From NCBI GenBank assembly GCA_030549775.1, contig CM060175.1:102344922-102408921 (forward strand): a DNA stretch of 64,000 bases, given 5' to 3'. This document shows, piece after piece, positions 36,441-47,455 of this stretch. Positions within the stretch are counted from its first letter, which is position 1. Every line of letters starts with the position of its first letter. This stretch comes from Tamarix chinensis. Taxonomy: Eukaryota > Streptophyta > Magnoliopsida > Caryophyllales > Tamaricaceae. The notes under the pieces are model-generated. The model was not told the origin of the DNA, made no database searches, and was given only the letters and a program-made list of their open reading frames with translations. Made by a program: the position numbers and the translations under genes.

Positions 36441-36869
36441 ACTTTATAATATAGTATAGTTTTTTGTCCAAATTTCAGTAATTTGTGAATATATTGCTAC
36501 AGTTGGTGAAATTAAGTTAAATTATAAGTTATGCTTGTTATTATCCTTTTTAGTTTTTATAATAATATCATTCTATATATTATTATTATTATTATGGTTG
36601 TAGATCTAAATATCTATTGAAGACCCTTAATTAAAATGTAATTTTAGTCAATAAAAAAGTATTTGTTGATATGAGTAGCCTTTAACATAAGGTGAGCGCT
36701 ACCATAAATTTGTTTATGATATTGTAAAGTTAAATATTATCTTGATATTATTATATTTGTTGTACTTAATTATAAAATTTGACTGTTGCAGATTGATGGC
36801 AAATCGAATTAGTCATTCATGCAAAAGTAATAAATTAGATAATGTTTATAATTGTCTATCTAATGTGCA

Positions 36870-37197
36870 AAACATACTATTTTTAAAGACTAATTTTATT
36901 GTATTAACATAATTTCCTGATAAGGACATAAATGAAAACTTATTGAGTTGGTTATTATTTGCTTCGGATGAAGGAAAGAAAGGATTCAGCATAGGAAATA
37001 AATGCATCCCTTTTGAAGTAGGGAACATATCTTTAATTTTAAGACTTAGAGTACGTCGTATACCAATAAAGTTAAATAGTGACTATGGGCTTGGTGAATT
37101 ATTAATTTTTTTTGTAAGGGTGCAAAACAATAGACCCGTGTCTCTAGAAAACATAAAATGGATCATCAACTCATCATTCAATTTTCAATTGAATTGA
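36870..37197 (+). pseudogene. Plant-mobile-domain-like transposon remnant
   Basis: Reads ENLLSWLLFASDEGKKGFSIGNKCIPFEVGNISLILRLRVRRIPI, which resembles the conserved start of transposon-encoded plant mobile domain (PMD/DUF1985-type) proteins, where a W-L residue pair is followed by a short basic beta-hairpin and a D/N-I-x-x-I-L-G-L motif. It stops at 37197. Later pieces (37660-37980) are open only briefly. Element C interrupts the same AT-rich block at 38016, so the parent element may continue to about 41440. Family placement is tentative. Confidence 0.3.
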
Positions 37198-38095
37198 GCT
37201 TATGAAGAAGTTGTTACTATGTTTATATTCTATATTTTTGTGACATTTTTATTTGTTACACTTTTTTGAGCGTTGCGGTGTAAGTTTACTAGATTTTTAT
37301 ATGATTTTGAACATCACTCATACTATGCATGAGGTTTGTTGGTATATAAGTTTCTATTGGAACATGGATTAAAGGCATTTTAAAGAAGCAATGCAAAATT
37401 GGAATTCTTCTTAAGTGGATTTGCTCATTTCTTGAAGATAATAAATCCAAATAAAAAAATAAGTCTAAATATTTATATTGTAGTCTATATATATAATGTT
37501 TATATATATGATTTAATAATGTGTCATGCATCGACTATTGAGCATTTGTCACTATATAATCCATTCTCTAATATGAAATTATGGCGTCAAATTAAAAATT
37601 ATAAGAATTAGATGATATTTAAACAATCAACGAATGCATTATAGAATAGGAAGGATTTTGAACAAAAGTTTAGTTTTGTTATAGATCAATGTAGTTCATT
37701 CGAAATATTATTCATAAAATCTTAGATGGTGTTATGACGTGTTGGTAGATTATTGTTCAATTATAACCAATTGTGAATGAAATTTATGCATAAAATGTTG
37801 CTTCATGTTCATCATCAAAATTGGTATGATATATTTTTAGATACAATTATGTATATTTCCTTAACTCATTTTCTCTCTATACATAAATCCTTTGCACTAA
37901 TATTTGTCATCATGTTCATTGTATTCTCAACAATACCTTGCACTTCATTGTATCCATCATGTCATCAATATGTGTAGTGGAATATTGATGTTGAGTTGGT
38001 GTAAAATAAGGATATTGTAACACCCCCAAATTTACTTACTAAAAAATTTGTTTTAAGCGGAGGCGTATAATCAAATAGTTGGGTTTTGCCGCCAT

Positions 38096-38138
38096 GATTG
38101 ACATAAGTCTGGCTTACCCCGCCATCCTTACGTCAATC
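38096..38138 (-). other. Conserved LTR hairpin, element C
   Basis: Arms GATTGACATAAG (38096-38107) and CTTACGTCAATC (38127-38138). The stem differs entirely in sequence from that of A and B but sits at the same distance (80 bp) from the end; its one mismatch is G-U in minus-strand RNA. Confidence 0.65.
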
Positions 38139-38633
38139 ACAATTCAAAATGATTAGAAAATTTAAAACATGATTAGAAAGATACGAGACAACTTTTAATA
38201 ACATTAAATAAGAGTTTAGAGATCAACTCTAATTACAATATCAAAATATAACAAAAAGGAATCTCATGGAACTAAGAGTCCAAAAAGGTATCCGGGTAAA
38301 ACTATCATCTGAACAACATAACTCTACACCCAAACCCTGATATGAATAAATCACTCCTCCACATATATCGCATCAAAGGCTTCGAAATCATCCACCTGGT
38401 CTTCATCGACCTGCACATAAACATCTGGGTCGTCTACTCGTTGGATTGAGTAGCACCCATGAAACAGATGATCAGTACTGATTAAGGTAATGGTACAGTC
38501 AAGCAGGGTTACAAGAATTATCATAAGAAAATCATACATGTGCAAATCAAGGAATGCCAGATAACTATTGATTCCAAGTTTTTTTATTAAATATACCATA
38601 TTCTAATATTTTATTTACGTTGAGTTCAGGGAC

Positions 38634-39066
38634 CCCACTATTATTAAACCGGTGGAACGGCCTGAGACACCTCTCAGGGACAACACACCTGAGCCACTAT
38701 TATTATCCGGTGGAATGAAGCCAACACATATCAGAGTAAAATACTCCTAAGCTACTATTTATTAAACCGGTGGAATGGTCTGAAGTACCTCTCAGGGATA
38801 ACACACCCGAGCCACTATTATTATCTAATGGAAAGGATTCAACACCTCGGTCCTGACTCACGTAGTCTTCCGCTTTAAATGATTAGTATCTTTCTATTTA
38901 TACTTTAACTCTTAATTGTATTTTCATTCACTTTGAGTATGGGGCCCCACTATTCTTAATCCGGTGGAACGAACTGATGCACCTCTTGGGGACAACACAC
39001 CCAAGCCACTATTATTATCCGATGGAACGGAGCCATATAAACACATTGGCCCGACCCAAGTGATCT
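38634..39066. repeat. Tandem ACTATTATTA...CCGGTGG units in element C
   Basis: Six units with CCACTATTATTATCCGGTGG-like cores at about 38634, 38694, 38751, 38811, 38947 and 39004, alternating with CTCAGGGACAACACACC-like text. Confidence 0.8.
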
Positions 39067-40999
39067 TTCACTTTAAATGATTAGTATCTTTATTCAAAGT
39101 TGATTGTATATTATCATGCTGAACTCATATAAATGCAAGACATACAATTCAACACATAAGTATGATAACGTAATTATCCTCAAATGATCATAATACCCTT
39201 AGGGGTGGGCATGACAATCATATTCTCCTAAAGCCTTTATAAAACCCAAAACATATACATATAAATTCCATTTAATTATCCGAAGTTCGTATCCTTAGTT
39301 TCCCGTAGGTATCTTGTATCTAATATTATACCCAAATACGAACTTGCATAATTTCATTACTCTTAATAATATCATTTCATAGAATTTGCATAATTACATT
39401 GCTTAATACAACATATTCAACAGAAAAGTATATACCAACAATACAAGTATCACATAAATCCCTAGTTACGACATGTATCCTTACCGATAAGGATATGGGA
39501 TCTATGCACGTAAATCCTATACCTCCTCCGAGATCACCAGAAGATCACCTATGAAAACAAGATAAAATACGATTAGGATTGGAGGTTAAAATTAATATAG
39601 AGGTTATAGTAGATATAGGTAAAAATGGAATTTACTGGTGTCAAATGGAAGCTTGAATTGTATGGAAGTGTAGAAGAATATGTGGTGGAGCTATGGTTAA
39701 ATTTTGGTGGTGTTTGGATAAGATTTGGGGTAAAAATAGGGGTGCACGGCTAAAATGGAAAGTTGCACGGTTGTATAGCACTGAGCCAAGAGAAAATAAA
39801 ATGCACGGCCAGACAGTGCAAAATTTGGCTATGCAGCACCAGTGCACAACAGATCGAGACAAAAAAAGATGCACGATTAGGCGGTGCAAAAGTTATACGG
39901 TTGTGCAGCTAGAGATTTTAAGCGTTGCATGGCCGTGCAGCAGGCAGTGCACATGCCGTGCACTCTGTAACTCTACAAAAAACGAGGGGAAGAATAAGGA
40001 AAAAGAGGTGGCGGTCAGCGACCATGGCTGGCGATGGCGAGGGAGAAGGTTAGGGCGACCTTGATGGTCGATCTACCAGCCAAAGAGTGGCTAGTGGTGG
40101 TTTGGGTGGTGCTCGGTGGTGGATTGGGTGGTGCGGATGCCAAAAATAGGGAAAGAAGGAGGAAGAAAAGGGATAAAGGAGAAGGGAAGAAGGTCAGGGA
40201 GCTCGGGAAAAGGGATTTTTGACACAAAATGGATAGATTGGGGGCCAAACAAAAAGAAATGAGGAGAGTATGGTTTATATATATATATATATATACATAA
40301 ATCTGTAAGTGTGCGTGTGTGTATGGTGTGAAATGGGAAGAAGAAAAGCAAAGGGGGAAAACGTGCGATGGGTGGTGCAGAGCCAAAATGGTGACAATGG
40401 AGATAATGGTTGAGTGTGATGTTGAAAAATGCAGGTGATGGCAATTGTTAGAGTGTAGGTTGTGTAAGGATAAGAGGAGAAGAAGAAGAAGAATGGCAAG
40501 GGAATTAATGGTGGTGCGTGGGGTGTGCAGGGGAAGAGGAGAATAAGAAGAAGAAGACAAGCATGAAGGATGGCAGGGGTGGCAGGGGATGATAGGGGTG
40601 GTGTCTTGGTATATGTGGGGGGCAAGTGGATGGTGGTGGTGCAGAGGAAGCAAAAACTTTCACGCCACAAAATCGGCGTAGGAGAAGAAGAGAAAAGAAA
40701 AGAAAAGAAAAAGGAAGAAAAGTAGAAAGAAAAGGAAAAAGATGGAAGGTTTGGGGAATTATGATTAGATTAGGTAATTTTGGATTAGCCAAGAAATTTG
40801 GATTAGCGGAAATTTTAGCAGATTTTGGTTTTGGTTTACGAATTTCGATTTATCCAAATCAAGGTTTCAGTTTTGGTTAAAGTTTCGGGATTCAGAAATT
40901 TGGTTAACGCTAACAATAAGATTTCTTGATATTAGAATTAAATTAGGGCACTAATGATGTGTGATTAGGTTATGGAAGTTTTTGGGGTATTACAGATAT

Positions 41000-42489
41000 C
41001 TACTTAAATCTCTCACATTGTATAAAGGATTTGTGCATTGAAATTTTGATTAATCAATGAACAAACTCTTAAAAGAACCAAACATCGGATATATGATTGG
41101 AGCCCTTGACGATTGATCTCCATGGACATTTGCACAAGCCCTATAACTTTATTGATTCTATTAGCATTTTCAATGAATCAACACTATCTAGCGGAATAAG
41201 AAGACTTCTCTCTATTATCCCATTTCAATATATCTCAAATATCTTGAATGAGTATGTATCCCCGTTACAATTTTCCCATAAAGGCACCGTATTTATAAAC
41301 TCAATAAATGTAGTAGACAATGAAACAAATATAACTTTATCTAGGTTCCCTTTAAATGTAAGTTTTTCGGAATCAAACTTTTGTTTACCATTTCAATATA
41401 AAACCAATGAAATTTTACTCATCCTATACTTAAAAATATAAAAATAATCTATTAGTACATGATGTGCATTTACTAAGTGTATACACTTCAAATTTTAATT
41501 AAGGGTTGCAAAATATTGATCAATTTTTTTGTTCTTCTCAATTATATTCACAACACTTTTGAAAAAAAAAATATATCACAATTTTTTATGCATTTCTATT
41601 CAACACTGTGTTCTCATGGTCATTTCCAAAATATGCACAGTTTAACAACAAAATATTCAATTTTTATAATTGTAAACAAAAATGCAAATCAACAATAGTT
41701 AGCGCCAACATTATTCATAATTTTAAACATAACTTATAACCTAAAAATATTAAAAATAGTCTAGCATAATTTTAGCACATGAATCATAAACTAAAATTAG
41801 AAAAAAAAAAAGTAGCATAATTATACATAACATACAAAATTAAGAGCAAGATATATATATATATTATACATAATAATTGTGTTAGATTTCACCATAAAAT
41901 GCATGCTAACGACACAAAATAAAAAATGAAATGTATATTATAGCATAATTATATACAATATAATAGAATATAACACATATTTATAATTATTAAGAAAATA
42001 AGCTAAAAAAATATCTTACAGATCTAAAATTTAAGCAACAAACAAAATTGGTATAATATAGGAAATAATGGACGCTAAACAAATATCTAATTGCAACAAA
42101 GAAGAAGAAAGATTAAGAGATGAGACAAAGAGTTTTAGAGAGATTGAGAGAAATGGAGGCGAAACTTAAGACGATGAGGGAGAAGTGAGAACGGTATAGT
42201 TTCTGGTAAGTATGTATTTAACAAAACACTCCCAACAATATGGCGTGTACTGGGCGTAAACTTTAATTTATGAAGGTATGGTTGATGGATTAGCGTAATA
42301 AAAACGTCTAGCAGCTTGAAAAATGTTCGTTGGGTTTTTAATGAAACACACCTGTCCATAAGACGTGTTTCATCTTAACAAAACAAAAGAAAGTTGTTGC
42401 TAACGTAAGGATATTTTGGTTAATTTGTGACTAGTATAGCTATTTTGGTATTTGCTAAACATAAAATTGCTATTTTGGTATTTGGTTTA
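41000..42489. other. AT-rich DNA, no supportable gene
   Basis: A 114-codon open frame (41097-41441) has no recognisable domain and may be decayed transposon coding interrupted by element C. The rest is AT-rich. Confidence 0.4.
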
Positions 42490-43080
42490 GTAATTAGTAT
42501 TAGGGTACAAATGAAGAACTCAAGTCTCAACCCCACTATGTATAGCCAACGGAGATTAATTTTTGATAAGTCTTATTTATATTAATTTGAGGTAATATTT
42601 ACATATTTTATATGAGAAAGTTTATCATAAGCATTACTCATACTAGAATTTGTTGTCAAGTGAAACACACAGCCAATAACTTGGTAAAGGGGAAACGATT
42701 AATTAGTCCCAAAACAGTCACCATAAATACAAACAAGCCATATGAATCTACCAAAAACAAAACATATGAAATAGCATATAAATAGAATTCTAAGGAACTA
42801 CAATTAATTCAAATAATTTCATAATAAAAAAAATTAAAACAACAAATCATTTAATTGAAAATTAAAAACATATGAATATAATAAAAATCATAGTTGTAAA
42901 TGATTTATCTAGAATAATTTGTAATGACAAATAGTTAAATGAATTCTAATATGAAAGTAAAGTTGTCAATAAAATCAAGTAATGAATAGAAAATAAAATA
43001 ATTGAACATTTTTACCATATTCCCTTAATAAAATTAGTAAGCTTACGGAAATTAAATTTTAAAAATAGGAGATATTATAT
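42490..43080. repeat. Dispersed repeat block
   Basis: 42490-42775 aligns with 21035-21295. The adjacent 42840-43080 aligns with 46065-46290 (AAAAATTAAAAACATATGA, TTAATAAAATTA(G/T)TAAGCTT, GGAAATTAAATTT). The two matches suggest pieces of one unidentified repeat family. Confidence 0.6.
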
Positions 43081-45079
43081 CACAATCTCATTAAAATAAA
43101 CTTTCTTTTTTTTTCAAATTTGGCAAAATAAAACCAACCAAAACAAATAATTATAAATTTTGATCGAAAGAAAGCGAGTTGAAGTCAAATTGAAGAAAAC
43201 CAATGAAATTTAACAAAACAAATAAGAAAGGTTCAATCGCAACGAAGTGAATCAAGATTAAATAGAAAACAGACAAATCAAAGTTTAGCAACTTAGATAA
43301 GGTAAAGTTTGACAAAAGCAAGGAAAAATTGAAATTATATCCAAAGCAATAAATTGAGACTCAGTTGAAAGAATTAAAAATGTAACAAATGAAACGAGGC
43401 AAATCATCAAATTTGTTCCAACAAAAAATTACATATAAGAAAGTCAAGTAAAATCCCTCACAACTCTAGCCACCAAGTTGAAGACCAATTCAAAACGAAA
43501 TGTAGCATACTGCCACATGCTAGTTAAAAGGATGAAACATATATAATTAAACATTGAAAACTTCGTACAAAAGGCTTCCGACTACGAACATCGCATATGA
43601 TAATGAAGCAACACAAGGTCGAATGCTAACCAAAGAACATTAGTAAATTGGCCAAAACAGGTAAATCAAAGGAACAATATCTGCCGACTGCCGCATTAGA
43701 ATCTGTGATGCCCAGGGACCGCTGACCGCGGTACTCCGTCCCGAAAATGTTCTAAAAATATTTCCGCCTCTAAAAATATTTTAGGGTCAAAATTTATATT
43801 AAAATTATTTAATTAATTTTTTTATTAAAAAATATTTATTAATGATTAAAATTAATTAATATAGATAATAATTTTAGAAATTTTTTAATTTTTCCCTTAA
43901 TTTTAGTATATTTAATATATTTTTAAAAATATATACATATAATATGTGTATATATATATATAATTATTATTATTTTATATTTTTTGTCATTCCTATTTCC
44001 TAAATTTTTAAAAAATAGCTTTCTTTCCGTTTCCATCCTCATCCCCGTACAACGCTAAGTAGAATCACTAAAGTAAACAGGACATCCTACCACCTATAAA
44101 GATGGGCACAACTACCAAACTCAAGAATTTTACCAACAAACTCAATTTTCATTATCACAATCACATTGCTATGTTTCTCCTAACTCCAAAATTGAAATTC
44201 CTTGACTAAAAACAAATCAACATCTATTACATAATGCTTTAATCAACATTGCATATGTCAAATAATTACTAGTTATGGGAAAACATGTGAAGCTAATGAC
44301 GATCTAGTCGGGTAATAATCTCTTAAAAGAGGATAAACTAGGCCAAAAAAAAACAATTAATCATATTCACACAATGCATAAAAATATAGGTTAAATTAGA
44401 CACAGAGAAACAACCAAACCGTAAGGTCAACTATATGATCACGACGGCTACGACAACAAAGCCGTTTACACTACCCATCCACCCTTTCCTCACAAGCCAA
44501 CTCAAGTTTGAAAAATCACTTAACCATTTATCAAATGTCAATTCAAACAGTTTTAATTGATTTCATATTGCTAAAAATGAAATTTTAAAAACTTAAAACT
44601 TGTTTTTCAAAACGAAAAACTTTGATACTAAATTATAATATCTCCATTTTTCACTCTTAAAAAAATTTGCAAAAAAAAAAAATTATACAGAAATTAAAAT
44701 AGAAAACAGGAAGTGTTCCTAACACACCTAATAGAAAATAAACACCCAACAAAGATCTATCCAATGGTGGATAGAAATAAATATTTCACCTAACCAAATC
44801 ATCGCCATAAAATTAGTAAAAAAATATGTAAAACAACCTAAAATCTTAAAAAATCAATGGGAAGCTTAAATCTAGTTACAGCACCAGAAACATTTCAATA
44901 CAAGACTTGAAAATTTACATAAGAAACAAAAATAAATATTCCCAGAGACAATTACTTTGGATTGCCTAATTTGCTCAAGGTCAAGTCTTCAACCCGCCAA
45001 TATAACATTCACTATCAAACCCGCATAAGGACTCAAATGAAATCAAGCTTAATTAGGCTTGTCCAAGGCTGGGGAGATG
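43081..45079. other. AT-rich intergenic DNA, no gene seen
   Basis: A short GC-richer patch (43680-43760) starts a sequence with CCGTCCCGAAAATGTTC that may be a decayed MITE. No open frame with a product was found. Confidence 0.5.
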
Positions 45080-45400
45080 GCGATTGAGGTAGCCGGAGGT
45101 CAGGGATTGTTGGCTTGTGGCCTGGGCTGGGCTTGTAGTGGCTAGACTAGTAGCGCACACTGCTGCTGCTACACTAGTTGGTTATCTACTTTGCCCGTCG
45201 TTGATGTTGTTGTGTGCACTGCTAGAGGTCGCCAGCTTGTTGTTTTTGTCGTTGTTCGAAGATCGCCGGCGTGGTGGAGCTAATATGGTGTCGTGGTGGT
45301 GTGTTGCAGGTTGAAGGTCGCAGGAGGCAGGGAAGGGAGAAACAAAGGAGGGGAGAGAAGAATGGGTTAAAATAGTAAGGAACCGGCGGGACTGTGGGAG
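45080..45400. other. GC-richer unassigned stretch
   Basis: A GC-rich island in AT-rich DNA, with a purine-rich right part. The plus-strand 65-codon frame (45117-45314) is Ala/Leu/Val-rich without a domain. It may be leader or LTR sequence of a decayed retroelement. Confidence 0.35.
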
Positions 45401-46064
45401 TTATGCGGTGTATTTTTTTCCTCTCTTTTTTCCCCCTTATTATTTGAATACTAGTACAGAGATCGTAAAATATCTAAATAATAAAGAATAATTATCTCTA
45501 AAATTTATTTAATAAAAATTATTCTTTAAGGACCTGAAGTTATAAAATTGATATAAAGACTATTTTTAAAAAAATTTCAAAAATATTTTTGAATTAAAAT
45601 ACTAACAATAGGGAGAATTTATATTATATACAAAAATACATAATACGATATTAAAATAATATTTAAAATTAATTGGAATAATATTTGAATTAAATTCTAA
45701 GAAAATACAATTAATTCAAATAAATTTTGAAAAAAGATCCTTTATAAAACAAATGGTTAAAAAATAGAGAAAATTAATTAATTTAAAAAGGAAAGTTATA
45801 AATAAGTTGCAAAAATATTTAATATAAAAAATTTCAAATATTTCATCTACTTCTTAAAAAAAATAAAATCATAGACACAAATATTTTTTTATGAATAAAA
45901 ATCAATAAAATTATTTTGCTACTTTAATTGAGTTTTATAATTTGAATAATTTATTTCCTGTAATGGTATATAAATAAAAAACAAAGGTGTAATTCTATGA
46001 TGAAGTCATAACAAAAAAAAATAAATTTAAAATATTTTTTAAAAAAATAGAGCATAACGGAAAT

Positions 46065-46290
46065 ATGTAGTTAAACAAAAATTAAAAACATATGATTATA
46101 GTAAAAACTATAACCGACAAAGAATTTTTCTAAAATAATCCGCAACGACAAATGATTAAAACAATAATAATATGAATTTGAAAAGGTAAAAAAATCATAA
46201 AATAAATTAAAAATAAAATAATTAAATATTTTCTCTTAATAAAATTATTAAGCTTCAGGAAATTAAATTTCAAAAAATTCGAGAAGTAAC
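46065..46290. repeat. Dispersed repeat, partner of 42840-43080
   Basis: Same-orientation alignment with 42840-43080. No coding. Confidence 0.55.
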
Positions 46291-47109
46291 CAAAGACATC
46301 AAAATGAGACGAACTTCCTCTTACTCTCATATATGTATATAGTTTATCTTATTGAGATACAATTATAGCAAATTTTCTTGTTACTTATTTTTTTAGATAA
46401 ATCAAACACAAATAAATAATATATTCAATCACATACTTACTAGTAAATAAGTTTTTGGAGCTCGGTCTTTTTTAGTAAGTCATACTATATATAAAAAGAA
46501 GCTACACATTTATTTATACCTAAATCACGTAAGACTTTTTTGACAAGTATTTCATTGTAAGTAGTTCTTACGTATGAATGGGATTCAAATAGTATTTAGA
46601 TGGGTGGTAGAAGAGGAGCGACCGCCTTAGCCATGAGGTGGATGGTTTTGCTCACACGCTAATGATCATAGTTTGAATTTTAATTAGTGGAATGGATCTC
46701 GATCGGGATGTTGGTGATGCGGTGTTATAGTATAGACCTCCTTGCCCACCTATATATGTTCTACTTCGGAGGCCTAAATTTTTCTTCCTCATGAGTTGTT
46801 TGGTACGGAGATTATCAGAGTAAATTTTGTTTTCCTTATTTTATATTTTTTGTGTTAAAAATTTAATAATATTTATTTTAGATCAAATTAAACTATTAAT
46901 TTAAAATTTTTAATTATAATTATATTATATAAAATAGTTAAAATATTAAAATATTTTTTTCGGTTCTATTATTCTTTAATGAGTCCCCTTCCCAATTTTA
47001 GGGTTAAAAAAATAGTAATAAAAATATCTGAAGTTGTTTGACTGTGAACTCAGTATTTTCCTATTTTGACATAAAGATCAAGAGCATGGCTTTACATATA
47101 ATCATCAAG

Positions 47110-47455
47110 ATCCGTCGGTAAGGGCACAAAATTGCTCCCTTTTTTTTTTTTTTTAGCCCCTCTCTTTTTACTGCTCGGTAAAGAATATCCATTAACGCAG
47201 CAGATACCCACACCGTACCGCGCACCGGCCAAATTGGAAATATGATAGCGAATCAAGAAAAAGAGATTCGTCCTCCAATTACAGATGCCGCTGCTATTAG
47301 CCGTGTCTGCAAAGGGAGGGAGGGGGGGGGGGTCGTGAGTCCTAACTACGTGATCGGCCTGCATGCATGCCGCCAAAGGCATTTATTTTTTCCTCTGTTC
47401 TTCTGTGCAGAACGAGATTGTTTCTTAAGAAGCCTGACCTAATAGTACTATTATT
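47110..47455. repeat. Dispersed duplicated segment, copy 2
   Basis: Contiguous counterpart of 30330-30885 (see there). It includes a G-rich run at 47318-47332 and a TACGTGATC shared with copy 1. A 66-codon plus frame is present but not recognised. Confidence 0.6.

Larger units (their letters stand above)
38016..40994 (-). mobile_element. Solo-LTR-like element C, 2.98 kb
   Basis: It begins TGTAACACCCCCAAA and ends TTTTGGGGTATTACA, with perfect 5-bp duplications GATAT at 38011-38015 and 40995-40999. No protein domains are inside. As in element B, reading on the minus strand gives a pyrimidine-rich start (about 40.7-39.7 kb), CCGGTGG tandem units, a GGTGCTACTCAA box (38445-38456 inverse), ATGTGCAGGT, hairpin and end. 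I take it as a solo LTR of a Tekay/Del-like gypsy element related to B, not identical to it. Confidence 0.8.

Noticed and set aside
40015..40653. 212-codon minus-strand open frame
   Set aside because: Same purine-tract artefact in LTR C; contains microsatellite-encoded stretches and no domain.
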